Shown piece after piece: positions 45,849 to 56,903 of a DNA stretch of 64,000 bases. Where the stretch lies: positions 38,303 through 102,302 of the forward strand of contig NZ_JANL01000014.1 in the NCBI RefSeq assembly GCF_000585255.1, in the 5' to 3' direction. The number at the start of each line of letters is the position of its first letter. Position 1 is the first letter of the stretch. Origin of the DNA: Alkalibacterium sp. AK22. GTDB taxonomy: Bacteria; Bacillota; Bacilli; Lactobacillales; Carnobacteriaceae_A. Below the pieces are notes generated by a model. It was given only the letters and a program-made list of their open reading frames with translations, did no database searches and was not told the origin of the DNA. The position numbers were made by a program, and so were the translations under genes.

Positions 45849-47456
45849 ATGACAAAATATATATTCGTAACAGGCGGAGTGGTTTCGTCGATTGGAAAAG
45901 GAATCGCGGCAGCTTCTCTGGGCCGACTCCTGAAGAACAGAGGCCTGAAAGTGACGATTCAGAAATTCGATCCTTACATCAACGTCGATCCCGGCACAAT
46001 GAGTCCGTATCAGCACGGAGAAGTGTTTGTAACGGATGACGGGGCGGAAACAGACTTGGATCTGGGACATTACGAAAGATTTATTGATATCAATCTCAAT
46101 CAGTATTCAAATGTGACGACCGGGAAAGTCTATTCGGAAGTCATCAATAAAGAACGCCGAGGCGACTACCTGGGTGGGACAGTTCAGGTCATTCCGCATA
46201 TCACGGACGAAATCAAGAAAAAAATCATGCGTGCAGCTCAGACGACCGATTCAGACATTATTATCACCGAAGTCGGTGGAACAGTTGGAGACATTGAATC
46301 ATTGCCGTTTCTGGAAGCCTTGCGCCAGATGAAACGCGACGTGGGGGCAGACAATGTCATGTACCTGCATACGACACTGATTCCATATCTCAGAGCCGCC
46401 GGTGAAATGAAAACGAAGCCGACTCAGCACAGTGTCAAGGAGCTGCGGAGTCTGGGGATCCAGCCGAACGTCCTGATCGTTCGTTCTGAGTATCCGGTAG
46501 AACAGCACACTAAAGACAAGCTGGCTTCCTTTACAGATGTGGACCCTAAAGCGGTCATCGAATCACTTGATGTAGAGACACTCTACACAATCCCGCTGAA
46601 TCTGCAGAAGCAGGGACTGGACCAGATTGTGGTGGATCACTTGAAATTGGATGTGCCTGAAGCCGACATGACAGACTGGCAGGCACTGGAAGAAAAAGTA
46701 CTGAATCTAAAAACATCGACGCGTATCGCTATTGTCGGGAAATATGTTGAGCTGCCGGATGCCTATCTGTCCGTAGTGGAGGCACTGAAACATGCGGGTT
46801 ATTCAGCCGACTCGGATATTGATATCAAATGGGTCAATGCTGAAAAACTGTCACCGGAAGAAGTCGTGAAAGAACTGGATGATGTTGACGGAATTCTTGT
46901 GCCAGGGGGCTTCGGTGAACGTGGTTTGGAAGGCAAGATGCTGGCTATCAAGTATGCCCGTGAAAATAAAGTGCCTTTCTTCGGGATCTGCTTGGGCATG
47001 CAGCTGGCAGCAGTGGAGTTTGCCCGTAACGTAGCCGGCTTAGAAGGAGCAGGCTCCGCGGAAGTCAATCCGGATGTAGCGCATAACATCATCGATCTGA
47101 TGCTGGACCAGAAAAATATTACAGATATGGGCGGAACGCTGCGTCTAGGGCTGTACCCTTGCCAGCTGAAAGCAGGAACCGTTACTGCTGAAGCTTACAG
47201 CAACCAGAGCGTGGTACAGGAACGCCATCGTCACCGCTATGAGTTCAATAATCACTACCGGCAGCAACTTGAAGATAGTGGTCTGGTTTTCTCAGGGGTT
47301 TCTCCAGACAATAAACTGGTGGAAATCATAGAAGTGGCTGACCATCCTTTCTTTGTCGGCTGTCAGTTCCATCCGGAATTTATTTCCAGACCGGACCGTC
47401 CACAACCGCTGTTCAAGTCTTTTATTGAGAAATCATTAGAAAATAAGAATAGATAG
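45849..47456 (+). CDS. pyrG: CTP synthase
   Basis: Amination of UTP to CTP with glutamine. 535 residues: N-terminal synthetase domain ([39 protein letters not shown]), then a class-I glutamine amidotransferase with the nucleophile Cys in [11 protein letters not shown] and His in CQFHPEF. ATG at 45849 with GGAGGG upstream is preferred. Regulation by the leader attenuator is expected. Confidence 0.97.
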   Translation: MTKYIFVTGGVVSSIGKGIAAASLGRLLKNRGLKVTIQKFDPYINVDPGTMSPYQHGEVFVTDDGAETDLDLGHYERFIDINLNQYSNVTTGKVYSEVINKERRGDYLGGTVQVIPHITDEIKKKIMRAAQTTDSDIIITEVGGTVGDIESLPFLEALRQMKRDVGADNVMYLHTTLIPYLRAAGEMKTKPTQHSVKELRSLGIQPNVLIVRSEYPVEQHTKDKLASFTDVDPKAVIESLDVETLYTIPLNLQKQGLDQIVVDHLKLDVPEADMTDWQALEEKVLNLKTSTRIAIVGKYVELPDAYLSVVEALKHAGYSADSDIDIKWVNAEKLSPEEVVKELDDVDGILVPGGFGERGLEGKMLAIKYARENKVPFFGICLGMQLAAVEFARNVAGLEGAGSAEVNPDVAHNIIDLMLDQKNITDMGGTLRLGLYPCQLKAGTVTAEAYSNQSVVQERHRHRYEFNNHYRQQLEDSGLVFSGVSPDNKLVEIIEVADHPFFVGCQFHPEFISRPDRPQPLFKSFIEKSLENKNR

Positions 47457-47613
47457 GTGAAAAAAGTCACAAACAATGAAAAAAGTTGAAAATGAGCAGA
47501 TAAGATCATCGATATGACTAGTTTTATTGTGAAGTTTTGTATATAATAGTAAGCGAGACCGAGTGCGCATATCGGTATAAATAGTGCGCAAAAATTTGAG
47601 GAGGCTATATTTT

Positions 47614-48471
47614 ATGAGTCGTTTAGTAAGTATGACAGATATGTTGAACAAAGCTTTGGCTGGGAAATATGCAGTTGGACAATTCAACATCAACAACCTG
47701 GAATGGACACAAGCTATTTTAGAGGCAGCACAGGAAGAAAAATCTCCAGTGATTTTAGGTGTTTCTGAAGGAGCAGCTAAGTACATGGGTGGATTCACTG
47801 TTGTTTCTGCTATGGTAAACGCGCTTCTGGAAGAAATGGACATTACTGTTCCTGTTGCTCTGCACCTGGACCACGGTTCTTCTTTCGATAAATGTAAAGA
47901 AGCAATTGATGCTGGATTCTCTTCAGTAATGATTGACCATTCTCACGACCCAATCGAAGACAACATTTCATTCACTAAAAAAGTGGTTGAATATGCTCAT
48001 GCAAACGGCGCATCAGTTGAAGCCGAAATCGGTACTGTCGGCGGAGAAGAAGACGGCGTTGTCGGTGGCGTAATGTACGCAGACAAAGAAGAATGTAAGC
48101 GTATGGTAGATGAAGCGGGTATCGATGCTCTAGCAGCTGCTTTAGGATCTGTTCACGGAGACTACGACGGAGAGCCAAAACTTGGTTTCGACGAAATGAA
48201 AGAAATTTCTGACCTGACTGGCGCACCACTTGTACTGCACGGTGGATCAGGAATTCCAACTCACCAGATCGAAAAAGCAATCGAGTACGGTCACACAAAA
48301 ATCAACGTAAATACTGAACTTCAGCAAGTGTGGACTAAGCGTACACGCGAAGTGATTGCCAACAACGAAAAAGTTTATGATCCTCGTAAAATTATCGGAC
48401 CGGGTAAAGAAAACATTACCGCTGCAACTAAAGCGAAAATGAAAGAATTCGGTTCTTCAAACAAAGCATAA
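47614..48471 (+). CDS. fba: Class II fructose-bisphosphate aldolase
   Basis: Zinc-dependent cleavage of fructose-1,6-bisphosphate in glycolysis. 285 residues; [15 protein letters not shown] has the catalytic Asp and zinc His residues, and [16 protein letters not shown] and LHGGSGIP hold the others. GAGGAGG before ATG 47614 is very strong and codon use is biased to highly expressed genes. TATAAT at 47542-47547 is the likely -10. It has its own terminator. Confidence 0.97.
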   Translation: MSRLVSMTDMLNKALAGKYAVGQFNINNLEWTQAILEAAQEEKSPVILGVSEGAAKYMGGFTVVSAMVNALLEEMDITVPVALHLDHGSSFDKCKEAIDAGFSSVMIDHSHDPIEDNISFTKKVVEYAHANGASVEAEIGTVGGEEDGVVGGVMYADKEECKRMVDEAGIDALAAALGSVHGDYDGEPKLGFDEMKEISDLTGAPLVLHGGSGIPTHQIEKAIEYGHTKINVNTELQQVWTKRTREVIANNEKVYDPRKIIGPGKENITAATKAKMKEFGSSNKA

Positions 48472-48487
48472 GTAAATAAAACAGTCA

Positions 48488-48532
48488 GCACTTCTTCTGA
48501 GCGGTCCGCCGTTTGGAAGAAGTGCTTTTTTA
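48488..48532 (+). terminator. Terminator after fba
   Basis: GCACTTCTTC, 18-nt loop, GAAGAAGTGC, then six T. Confidence 0.92.
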
Positions 48533-48754
48533 TGCTGAAAGAAAGCAGGTGAAACCGTTCGGAGCTTCTAGACAAACTGATTTACTGGTTAAGCGCTATA
48601 AAGGGAGTCTGTTTGCTGTAAGGGGGAGAGTCCAGCAGCTTATGAGGTAGACGCTGGATGCTATATAAAGCAAATATAATCATGGCTTTTCAGCTGATTG
48701 ATTAATATAACTAGTAGGAAATAAAATAGTTTATATAAACAAGGAGCTGAGTGC

Positions 48755-49717
48755 ATGCAAGTAGTGAAACAAAGGAAAGAGCCTGTTCGACTGACCTTAC
48801 TTCAGTTGCTGGAAAAGAGAGCGGATCTGTCTTATGAAGAGAGGCAGTCGTTGATTAATCTAAAAAAAGGGTTTGATGGGGAAAAACAGTTTGACTTGTT
48901 GGCAAAGAAGTATATGACTGGTCAGGGGATCATGCTTTAGGATCTTTCGTTAACAGTGAAAGGAAGCCAGACGCAGGTGAATGCTATGCTTTTGAACGCG
49001 GGCTGTATCTATTTATATGAGATCAAAAATTATGAGGGTAGTTTTGTCATGAAGGACGGGACTCTGTATACGCGGGCCAGCCAGGAAATATCCAATCCCC
49101 TCACGCAAATAAATCGAACGACTTGTCTGGTCAGGCAGTTGCTCCAAAACTGGCAAGTGAAGTTAAAAGTTGAAGCTTATGTTGTGTTTGTCAATCCGGA
49201 TTTCATAATGTACCATGCAAGGCCGACGGATCCATACCTGTTTCATAGCCAAATCAGAGCTCATTTTGGAAAAAATTACTCACGAGTCCTCTTCTGGTGT
49301 CCGGAAAATATCCCAAAACAGTCAACTGGCCCGAAAACTACTAAAAGAGCACGGTAAAGAAGAACAAATTATATTCAGACGACCTCCTTACGCATACGAT
49401 AAACTAAAAAAAGAATCACTTGTCCAGTTTGCGGGTCTTTTGATGTCCGACTGACTCAACGTACAGCACGCTGTCTTTTGTGTAGTCATCTCACATCACC
49501 CGATGAGATTATTTTTAAAATGATAGAAGAATATAGCCTGCTTTTTCCAGATAGAAAAATAACAGTGAGCGGGATAGATGAATGGTGTAAGGAAAGAATC
49601 AGTAAGAAAAGAATTCTGCGAATTCTAACGAAGTATTACACGAAAACCTCCTTATCCGTAGAAACACATTATATAAAAACGTTAAGTGTAGAGGAGCGGG
49701 CAAACCCGGATTGGTAA
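48755..49717 (+). pseudogene. Decayed NERD-domain gene, paralogue of the gene at 25966
   Basis: The frame begins at ATG 48755 with a good AAGGAG and aligns with the intact paralogue from end to end (FVNPDFIMYHARPTDPY against FVNPAFTLYQARIEDPI; CPVCGSF...CLLC against CKACGSF...CKSC). It is broken by an in-frame TAG at 48938-48940, a frameshift near 49257-49275 beside a TTTTGGAAAAAA run, and a compensating one near 49405-49420 beside seven A. Both shifts are at homopolymers and could be sequencing errors, but the nonsense codon could not be. Same total length as the intact gene. Confidence 0.8.
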
Positions 49718-50065
49718 AGCATCTTGAGTGGGCATGCAATCGGTGCGGCGGTCAAACTCAAGTCAGTACAGTAGGCTCACCTTGGCCGCTAAATTAAACG
49801 CCACCAAAAGCCTGATACTATATGGGTTACTAAAGTGGATGGACTTGATTTGAAAGCGTTGAATACTAGAAAATTAAAAGCACAGCAAAAAAATATAACG
49901 AATACGAGATAAAAAACTTACTAAAAGTTAGTTTATGGTGTATACTAGTAAACGAATCCGTATTGGGAGTCGGTTAGGGGCAGAAGTAAAAGCAAGAACA
50001 GAAAAACAGTCACGCACTGCAGTCTGCAGGTGTTAGCCATTAACTAAACAGAAAAGAGTGATCGT
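49718..50065. other. 348-bp intergenic region before the LLM oxidoreductase
   Basis: No gene is supported. TTACTA (49918-49923), 17 nt, TATACT (49941-49946) is a plausible promoter, and GTTTA...TAAAC dyads flank its -10. About 110 nt of leader follow without clear structure. Confidence 0.5.
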
Positions 50066-51130
50066 ATGAGTTTTAAGGATTATCGTATTGATGAAAACGA
50101 GGGGCTGGAGTTTGGTCTGTATACGTTAGGAGACCATCTAGAAAATCCGCATACAGGTAAAACGATTTCTGCCCAGCAGCGCCTGAAGGAAATCATAGAA
50201 ATGTCAAAGCTGGCAGAAGAGGCTGGGATTGATGTGGTCAGTGTAGGAGAAAGTCATCAGGACCACTTTACGACTCAGGCTCATTCTGTTTTGCTGTCCG
50301 CGATAGCTCAGGCAACAGAGCAGATCAAGGTCAGCAGCTCATCGACTATTATCAGCACCTCTGATCCAGTCAGAGTGTTTGAGGATTTTGCCACAATCGA
50401 TTTAATTTCAGATGGACGGGCTGAAGTAGTTGCCGGACGCGCATCCCGTGTTGGTCTGTATGAACTGCTCGGGTATGATTTAAGAGATTATGAGGAGCTG
50501 TTTGAAGAAAAATTTGAATTGCTGCTCAAAATCAATCAGGAAGAAAGAGTAAACTGGGAAGGGAAATTTCGAAAGCCTCTTCGAGATGCGCATATTTTGC
50601 CACGTCCCAAAAACGGTCAGCTGCCGATCTGGCGTGCTGTAGGAGGGACGCCGGCGAGTGCAATCAAGGCAGCTTATCAGGGGGTTCCCATGTATCAGGC
50701 AATGCTAGGAGGACCAGCTTCTGTATTCAAGCAGCCCATCGATGCCTACAGGGAGACCCTTGGTCATCTCGGGTATGATTCCGCTGCGTTTCCGGTTGCC
50801 ACAGCCGGCTTCTTTTATGCGGCTGAAACCACGCAGCAGGCATTAAAAGAATACTATCCTCATATCAACGAAGGCATGAAACTAACAAACGGTAGAGGAT
50901 TTCCCAAACAGGCCTTTGCCCAAGGAGCACATCTCAAGAATGTCATGAACGTGGGCAGCCCGCAGGAAATCATTGAAAAGATTTTATACCAGCATGAGAC
51001 TTTCAATCATCAGCGCTATATTGCACAGATGGATTTTGGTGGAGTGCCATTCGACAAGATAATGAAAAATATTGAACTGATTGGTCAGGAGATCCTGCCG
51101 GCTGTGAAGAAGTATACTGCGAAAAAGTAA
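50066..51130 (+). CDS. LLM-class flavin-dependent oxidoreductase
   Basis: 354 residues of the bacterial-luciferase-like TIM-barrel family: LEFGLYTLGDH, GIDVVSVGESHQDHF, VSSSSTIISTSDPVRVFEDFATIDLISDGRAEVVAGR are the characteristic strands. It uses reduced FMN. The next gene, 12 nt after, encodes an FMN reductase, so the pair forms a two-component monooxygenase-like system. The substrate is unknown. Confidence 0.9.
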   Translation: MSFKDYRIDENEGLEFGLYTLGDHLENPHTGKTISAQQRLKEIIEMSKLAEEAGIDVVSVGESHQDHFTTQAHSVLLSAIAQATEQIKVSSSSTIISTSDPVRVFEDFATIDLISDGRAEVVAGRASRVGLYELLGYDLRDYEELFEEKFELLLKINQEERVNWEGKFRKPLRDAHILPRPKNGQLPIWRAVGGTPASAIKAAYQGVPMYQAMLGGPASVFKQPIDAYRETLGHLGYDSAAFPVATAGFFYAAETTQQALKEYYPHINEGMKLTNGRGFPKQAFAQGAHLKNVMNVGSPQEIIEKILYQHETFNHQRYIAQMDFGGVPFDKIMKNIELIGQEILPAVKKYTAKK

Positions 51131-51142
51131 GGAGCGACGCAC

Positions 51143-51709
51143 ATGAAAATCACCCTCTTGTCCGGCTCGACGGTCGGGACAAAAACACGCACCGCAATGA
51201 ACTATACAAAAAATATCCTTGAAGAAAAATACCCGGGGGAAGAAGTGACTCTGCTGGATCTGGCGGAGTTTGATGTGGATTTCAGTGATGGCCGGGACTT
51301 TCGGGAGTACCATGGGGATACAAAGACCGTGACAGAAACAATTATGGAATCGGATGTCATTTTTATCGGTACTCCGATTTTTCAGGCCTCGATACCTGGA
51401 TCGTTGAAAAATGTATTCGACTTGTTGCCTCAAAATGGATTGCGGGACAAAATTGCCGGTATACTGGTGACGGCAGGGTCCTCTAAACACTATCTGATTG
51501 CCGAAACTCAGCTTAAGCCAATTCTTGCTTACATGAAGGCACAAATTGTTCAAACCTACACTTTTATGGAAGAAAGAGATTTTTACAGAAAAGAAATCGT
51601 GAACGAGGATGCGGTCTTCAGGATTGAACGGCTGGTCGAAGACGCCATAGTGCTTGCAGAAACCTATAAAAATATAAAAAGACTGAAAGAAGAGCAGTAC
51701 GATTTCTAA
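51143..51709 (+). CDS. NAD(P)H-dependent FMN reductase
   Basis: 188 residues with the flavodoxin-like phosphate loop LLSGSTVGTKTRTAMNY at the N-terminus and GTPIFQASIPGSLKNVFDLL near 75-94, the pattern of SsuE/MsuE-type reductases. It is 12 nt after the LLM oxidoreductase and should supply it with FMNH2. GGAG precedes the ATG; a terminator follows. Confidence 0.9.
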   Translation: MKITLLSGSTVGTKTRTAMNYTKNILEEKYPGEEVTLLDLAEFDVDFSDGRDFREYHGDTKTVTETIMESDVIFIGTPIFQASIPGSLKNVFDLLPQNGLRDKIAGILVTAGSSKHYLIAETQLKPILAYMKAQIVQTYTFMEERDFYRKEIVNEDAVFRIERLVEDAIVLAETYKNIKRLKEEQYDF

Positions 51710-51726
51710 GAAGTGAATAAAATTAT

Positions 51727-51763
51727 ACAGAACACCCTTTAAATAGCGGTGTTCTGTATTTTT
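51727..51763 (+). terminator. Terminator after the FMN reductase
   Basis: ACAGAACACC, loop CTTTAAATAGC, GGTGTTCTGT, then ATTTTT. Confidence 0.9.
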
Positions 51764-51861
51764 ATATTGAAAAAAACAATAAACACTGTATGATTATAAT
51801 TGTGAAGACTAGGCTCTTTTTAGCCATATTTTTTGCCGAGCTGCTTTTAGTGCAAAGACAA

Positions 51862-51889
51862 TTGTAAACGATATGCAGTTTGTTTATAC
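51862..51889 (+). promoter_or_regulatory. BirA-operator-like dyad upstream of bioY
   Basis: TTGTAAAC (51862-51869) and GTTTATAC (51882-51889) are near-complementary half sites like TTGTTAAC/GTTAACAA of BirA operators. The 12-nt gap is shorter than the usual 14-16, so this is tentative. Confidence 0.3.
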
Positions 51890-51947
51890 TAAAGCAGTGA
51901 CCCGCAAACACATGAAACAAAAATTAACAGATAGAGGGTCCAGAATA

Positions 51948-52508
51948 ATGAAAAAGCCATCTACTTATGATCTTACTCAAATTGCCTTATCGGCAGCCCT
52001 CCTGGCTGTCTCTTCGATTGTTATCATACCCATCGGAGTTATCCCAATTACACTACAAGTTTTCTTTTTCTTTTTGATTCCTGCTCTGCTCGGTCCTGTT
52101 AAAGGTCTGACCACAGTACTGCTCTATACTTTTATGGGGCTAATTGGTCTGCCCGTCTTTGCAGGCGGAACCGGGGGGCTGGGCAGTATCCTGTCACCGT
52201 CGTTCGGATACATTCTGGGTGCGATGCCTGTTGCCTGGCTTGTCGGAAGCGGACTTTTGAAGAACAAAGGGAAATGGTATACACTGGGACTTATGGGTGC
52301 TGGCCTAGCCGTGCTCTACGGTATTGGAATGGCATACCAGTATGTGATTATGCATAATGTTCTCGATACTCCAGTAACGTTCTGGAGCATTTTGAGTATG
52401 AATATGACGGTCTTTCTACCGGTCGATGCAGTCAAATTACTGTTCGCCGCTGGTCTGTATACCCGTCTGGCTCGTCTGCCATTTGCCAGACGGATTGCTA
52501 AAGCTTGA
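51948..52508 (+). CDS. bioY: BioY, ECF-type biotin transporter S component
   Basis: 186 residues, about six helices. TYDLTQIALSAALLAVSSIVIIP, LQVFFFFLIPALLGPVKG and GGTGGLGSILSPSFGYILG are the BioY blocks. ATG at 51948 is preferred; the longer frame lacks a ribosome binding site. It needs the shared EcfA/EcfT module encoded elsewhere. No biotin synthesis genes are adjacent, so it is probably for uptake of external biotin. Confidence 0.93.
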   Translation: MKKPSTYDLTQIALSAALLAVSSIVIIPIGVIPITLQVFFFFLIPALLGPVKGLTTVLLYTFMGLIGLPVFAGGTGGLGSILSPSFGYILGAMPVAWLVGSGLLKNKGKWYTLGLMGAGLAVLYGIGMAYQYVIMHNVLDTPVTFWSILSMNMTVFLPVDAVKLLFAAGLYTRLARLPFARRIAKA

Positions 52509-52658
52509 TGCTTAAGGCTTGGAAAGTGGTTATCTTGTAGTTCGAGCTGTTTTTTTGAAGAATGAAAAGAAGCAAGTAAGTATCGGAAAGTAAACTTGTA
52601 AGTAAAGACGTTGAGATAATACACACAATGAACTTAACTTTAAAAGTGAGGATTAAAC

Positions 52659-53930
52659 ATGACACAGAAATTAATTGTTAATGGTGGAAATGAGCTATCC
52701 GGAGAAGTGACAATCTCGGGTGCTAAAAACAGTACGGTCGCACTGATTCCAGCATGTATACTGGCTGACTCTCCGGTCACACTTGAAGGTGTGCCGAATA
52801 TTGCCGATGTGCATTCCCTGATTGAAATTTTGAATGACATGAATGTTAAAACACAGTTTGAAGGAACGACGCTGACTGTAGATCCTACCGATATTGTATC
52901 TGTTCCAATGCCTACAGGTAAGATAAAGAGCCTGCGTGCCTCGTATTATTTCATGGGTGCGCTGCTCACAAAATTTGGACAGGGTGTTGTTGGCCTACCT
53001 GGAGGATGTTTCCTGGGACCGCGTCCGATCGATCAGCATCTAAAAGGATTCAGAGCGCTTGGGGCATCGGTAGAAAATGAAATGGGTGCGATGTACCTGA
53101 AAACTGACGAGAATGGACTGGAAGCAGCCCGTGTCTACTTTGATGTCGTCTCTGTTGGGGCAACCATCAACGTCATGCTGGCAGCTGTCAAGGCTAAGGG
53201 ACGAACAATCATCGAAAACGCTGCCCGCGAGCCAGAAATTATCGATGTGGCTACTTTGCTGAACAACATGGGAGCAAAAGTCCGTGGAGCCGGAACAGAC
53301 ATTATCCGGATAGACGGAGTGGAAGAAATGCATGGCTGTCGTCATACCGTTATTCCTGACCGCATCGAAGCAGGGACTTATCTCATCATTGCTGCTGCCA
53401 AAGGGAAAGATGTCATTATTAGAAATGTCATCGTCGAACACCTGGAAGGGCTGATTGCCAAAATGGAAGAGATGGGCGTACCGATGGAAATCGGAGAAGA
53501 CTACGTCCGGATTACTAAACCTAGCAGTCATCTGAAAGGTGTCTCCATCAAGACACTGCCTTATCCAGGTTTTGCAACCGACCTTCAGCAGCCGTTTACG
53601 CCGCTTCTGATGATGGCTCAGGGGGAGTCTATGATTGTGGATACCATTTATCCTAAGCGTATCAAGCATATTCCTGAATTGAACCGAATGGGAGCAAAAG
53701 CCAGGGTCGAAAGTGATGTGATCCTGATTGAAGGCGGAACTCATCTGGAAGGAGCCGAAGTCGAGGCCAGTGACTTGCGTGCAGGGGCTTGTTTAGTGGT
53801 TGCAGGTCTGATTGCAGAAGGCCAGACTGTGATCGGTGGAGTGGACAATATTTTAAGAGGATACGATCACATAGTAGAAAAACTGACCTCTCTGGGAGCG
53901 GACATTTATAGCAAAGAGAGTGCCGGTTAA
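52659..53930 (+). CDS. murZ: UDP-N-acetylglucosamine 1-carboxyvinyltransferase, MurZ paralogue
   Basis: First committed step of peptidoglycan synthesis. 423 residues; [12 protein letters not shown] at the N-terminus, the catalytic Cys in [19 protein letters not shown] (fosfomycin target), and [13 protein letters not shown]. Firmicutes usually have two copies; the setting before rho and downstream of fba matches the second copy, MurZ/MurAB. The intervening tal-like gene of Bacillus is absent. Confidence 0.93.
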   Translation: MTQKLIVNGGNELSGEVTISGAKNSTVALIPACILADSPVTLEGVPNIADVHSLIEILNDMNVKTQFEGTTLTVDPTDIVSVPMPTGKIKSLRASYYFMGALLTKFGQGVVGLPGGCFLGPRPIDQHLKGFRALGASVENEMGAMYLKTDENGLEAARVYFDVVSVGATINVMLAAVKAKGRTIIENAAREPEIIDVATLLNNMGAKVRGAGTDIIRIDGVEEMHGCRHTVIPDRIEAGTYLIIAAAKGKDVIIRNVIVEHLEGLIAKMEEMGVPMEIGEDYVRITKPSSHLKGVSIKTLPYPGFATDLQQPFTPLLMMAQGESMIVDTIYPKRIKHIPELNRMGAKARVESDVILIEGGTHLEGAEVEASDLRAGACLVVAGLIAEGQTVIGGVDNILRGYDHIVEKLTSLGADIYSKESAG

Positions 53931-53949
53931 GAATAGGGGCTAAAGCATA

Positions 53950-55203
53950 GTGGGAAACTTTTTGACATACAGCGATTTGCAGGAAATGACTTTGAAGGAT
54001 ATCTATGAGCATGCAAAGCGTTTGAAAATTCCGTATTACAGTCAGATGAACAAGAAAGAACTGTCTGTTGCGGTCATCCGCGCACAGGAAGAAAAACAAG
54101 GCTATTTTCAAGTAAGTGGCGTATTGGATAAAGTCCACAGCCAGGATTTTGGTTTTTTGCGTCCCATCAATTATTCGCACAGTAATGAGGATATTTATAT
54201 TTCTGCTTCTCAGATGACGCGTTTCAGCCTACGAAACGGAGATAAAATTACTGGGACGGCCCGGCCCCCTAAGGCAGGCGAACGCTATTATGGTTTGATG
54301 AACGTCAAATTGGTCAACGGAAAAAATCCAGAAGAAGCAAGAGAGCGGCCGCACTTTCCCGCTCTGACACCTCTCTATCCCGACAGGCGCATCAGCCTGG
54401 AATCTTCTGAAAAAGAACTCTCTGCTCGGATGATCGACCTGGTCGCTCCAATCGGATTTGGCCAACGGGGGCTGATTGTAGCGCCGCCCAAAGTCGGGAA
54501 GACGACCTTGCTGAAAGAGATTGCCAATGGGATCAAGACCAACCATCCGGATGTGGAACTGATTGTTTTGCTGATTGATGAACGGCCAGAAGAAGTAACG
54601 GATCTTGAGCGCAGCATTGATGGAGAAGTTGTTCATTCAACCTTTGATCAGCAGCCGCAGAATCATGTGAAAGTGAGCGAGCTGGTTCTAGAAAGAGCAA
54701 GACGGCTAGTAGAAGACCGGCGTGATGTTGTTATCTTGATGGACAGTATTACCCGACTGGCCCGGGCCTACAACTTGGTTGAACAACCCAGCGGCCGGAC
54801 ACTCAGCGGAGGAATCGATCCGGCCGCTCTCTACCGTCCAAAGCGTTTCTTCGGCTCAGCCCGTAATGTCGAAGAAGGCGGAAGCCTGACCATTGTAGCG
54901 ACGGCGCTGGTTGATACAGGCAGCCGCATGGATGATGTTATCTATGAAGAATTCAAAGGGACAGGAAATATGGAAGTCCATCTCTCCCGAGACCTGGCTG
55001 AAAGACGCATCTTTCCAGCTATCGACATTAAAAAGTCAAGCACGCGTAAAGAAGACATGCTGCTGTCGAAAAAAGAATACGAAGCCGTCTACAAGTTGCG
55101 CAGGGGTATGCGCAATGATTCACTGGAGTATACGGATCAGTTTATCAAGACGCTCAGACGCTACGGTAAAAATGCTGCTTTTGTTGAAAAAGTCTTGAAG
55201 TAG
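53950..55203 (+). CDS. rho: Transcription termination factor Rho
   Basis: 417-residue RNA-dependent ATPase. N-terminal helical SAP-like segment ([20 protein letters not shown]), the RNA-binding cold-shock fold with FGFLRP, Walker [16 protein letters not shown] near 178-192 and Walker [20 protein letters not shown] start 19 nt after murZ. No long insertion between the domains. Confidence 0.96.
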   Translation: MGNFLTYSDLQEMTLKDIYEHAKRLKIPYYSQMNKKELSVAVIRAQEEKQGYFQVSGVLDKVHSQDFGFLRPINYSHSNEDIYISASQMTRFSLRNGDKITGTARPPKAGERYYGLMNVKLVNGKNPEEARERPHFPALTPLYPDRRISLESSEKELSARMIDLVAPIGFGQRGLIVAPPKVGKTTLLKEIANGIKTNHPDVELIVLLIDERPEEVTDLERSIDGEVVHSTFDQQPQNHVKVSELVLERARRLVEDRRDVVILMDSITRLARAYNLVEQPSGRTLSGGIDPAALYRPKRFFGSARNVEEGGSLTIVATALVDTGSRMDDVIYEEFKGTGNMEVHLSRDLAERRIFPAIDIKKSSTRKEDMLLSKKEYEAVYKLRRGMRNDSLEYTDQFIKTLRRYGKNAAFVEKVLK

Positions 55204-55237
55204 TGATAAAAAACTGTCGATTATTCAAAAGTAAGCA

Positions 55238-55266
55238 TTGCATTATAGGCACAAACGTGATAATAT
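55238..55266 (+). promoter_or_regulatory. Sigma-A promoter of rpmE2
   Basis: TTGCAT, 17-nt spacer, TAATAT. It gives a leader of about 120 nt. Confidence 0.65.
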
Positions 55267-55395
55267 ATGGAATGTTGCACATATAATGAAACAGGCAGAA
55301 AAGGCAGGGTTTATCCAGTCGGACTGTCATTGACTTAAAAGTCAGGATAACTATGGGGTCGCATAGACTTCATGGCATGAGGGAGTGAAAAAGAT

Positions 55396-55647
55396 ATGAA
55401 ACAAGGAATTCATCCAGAATATCGCCAAGTGGTGTTTATGGACACAACGACAGGATTTAAATTCATGTCCGGTTCAACCAAGACATCAAGCGAAACAGTA
55501 GAATGGGAAGACGGAAACGAGTATCCACTTATCCGTGTTGAGATTTCTTCAGATTCTCACCCGTTTTATACCGGACGTCAAAAGTTTGCGCAAGCAGACG
55601 GACGTATCGACCGTTTCAACAAGAAATACAACTTGGACGGCGAATAA
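55396..55647 (+). CDS. rpmE2: Ribosomal protein L31 type B
   Basis: 83 residues. [47 protein letters not shown] are diagnostic. No CxxC motif, so it is the zinc-independent form common in Lactobacillales. GAGGGAG precedes the ATG; a terminator follows. Confidence 0.97.
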   Translation: MKQGIHPEYRQVVFMDTTTGFKFMSGSTKTSSETVEWEDGNEYPLIRVEISSDSHPFYTGRQKFAQADGRIDRFNKKYNLDGE

Positions 55648-55659
55648 ACAAAAAAGCAA

Positions 55660-55685
55660 GAGCCCTGGTTTCCAGGGCTTTTTTC
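55660..55685 (+). terminator. Terminator after rpmE2
   Basis: AGCCCTGG, loop TTT, CCAGGGCT, then a T-run. Confidence 0.9.
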
Positions 55686-55810
55686 TTTACGCTCACCCAG
55701 TTTGGACTACAGAAGAAGAATCGTATTGAGCATAGGGATAAATGTGCTAAAATAGGATTAGATTTTGCTTGACCTGTTTATTACTATTACCAGTTTATGG
55801 GAGGAAATCA

Positions 55811-56866
55811 ATGAAGCTATATCTGATCTATGGAGGAAAAAGTGCAGAGCACGAAGTCTCCGTCAAATCTGCACATTCGATACTGAAAGTCATTTATTAT
55901 GATCACTACTCAGTGATCCCGGTCTATATCACAAGAGAGGGCCAGTGGCTGAAAGCGCCAGCTATCAATGATCTTTCAGGCATTCCCGAATTCGAACACA
56001 TGAACCAGACGGAAACGAAAGAAGCTTTTAACTTTCTTGAAATGAAAGAAGGGGAATCGGTCGCTTTCCCTGTCCTACACGGACCGAATGGAGAAGACGG
56101 GACAGTCCAAGGTTTGTTTGAGTCACTGGATATTCCTTATGTCGGAGCGGGCGTTTTAGCTAGTGCGGTCGGTATGGACAAAATTATTAGCAAGTCAATT
56201 TTTAAAGAAGCAGGGCTGCCGGTTCTTCCCTATGAAGAAGTTCACTTGACTGACTGGAAAGTATACCCGGAAGGCGTTTTATCTGCTTTGGAAAATCAGT
56301 TGGGCTTTCCGATGTTTGTGAAGCCGGCTAATCTTGGTTCCAGTGTAGGCATCACCCGTGTCCTCGATTCAGCCCAGCTTCAGGATGCTGTTGAGCTGGC
56401 TTTTGAATACGATCACCGTGTGGTTGTCGAAAAAGGGGTCAAAGCTCGTGAAATTGAAGTGGCTGTTCTTGGAAATGAAGACATCCACACTTCGGTTCCC
56501 GGCGAGCTAGTCAAGCACAAACCGTTCTATGATTATGAAGATAAATATCTGAACCAGGAAGTGTTCCGCCAAGTGCCTTCTGATATACCGGAAGAACTCG
56601 CGACCGAATTGAGACTTCTGGCAGCTAAAGCTTTTCATGCTATTGATGGAAGCGGGATTTCCAGAGTGGACTTCTTTCTTACTGAAGAGGGAGATGTATA
56701 CATCAACGAGGTCAATACTTTCCCGGGCTTTACCAACAACAGCATGTATCCACGGGTATGGGCCAAGACGGGCTTGCCTTATGAGGATTTGATTGAAGAG
56801 GTTATCCAGCTGGGTGTCAGACGCCACAAGGACCGACTGGTCAAAAGTACCCGGCGCAACAAGTAA
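55811..56866 (+). CDS. ddl: D-alanine-D-alanine ligase
   Basis: Makes the D-Ala-D-Ala dipeptide of peptidoglycan. 351 residues; KLYLIYGGKSAEHEVSVKSA, FPVLHGPNGEDGTVQG (first signature), the ATP-grasp region FVKPANLGSSVGI, and RVDFFLTEEGDVYINEVNTFPGFT. In the omega-loop region the residue pattern is of the Tyr type (YDYEDKY), typical of vancomycin-susceptible organisms with D-Ala-D-Ala. ATG at 55811 with GGGAGG. murF follows. Confidence 0.95.
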   Translation: MKLYLIYGGKSAEHEVSVKSAHSILKVIYYDHYSVIPVYITREGQWLKAPAINDLSGIPEFEHMNQTETKEAFNFLEMKEGESVAFPVLHGPNGEDGTVQGLFESLDIPYVGAGVLASAVGMDKIISKSIFKEAGLPVLPYEEVHLTDWKVYPEGVLSALENQLGFPMFVKPANLGSSVGITRVLDSAQLQDAVELAFEYDHRVVVEKGVKAREIEVAVLGNEDIHTSVPGELVKHKPFYDYEDKYLNQEVFRQVPSDIPEELATELRLLAAKAFHAIDGSGISRVDFFLTEEGDVYINEVNTFPGFTNNSMYPRVWAKTGLPYEDLIEEVIQLGVRRHKDRLVKSTRRNK

Positions 56867-56903
56867 GAAAATCAATACACAGTAATGGAAATGGAGAGAA
56901 ATG

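Noticed and set aside
49421..49717. Separate small genes in the 48.7-49.7 kb region
   Set aside because: The pieces align in order with the intact NERD gene at 25966, so they are parts of one decayed gene.
53040..53744. 234-codon open frame antisense to murZ
   Set aside because: Shadow of murZ with no start signal or recognisable domain.
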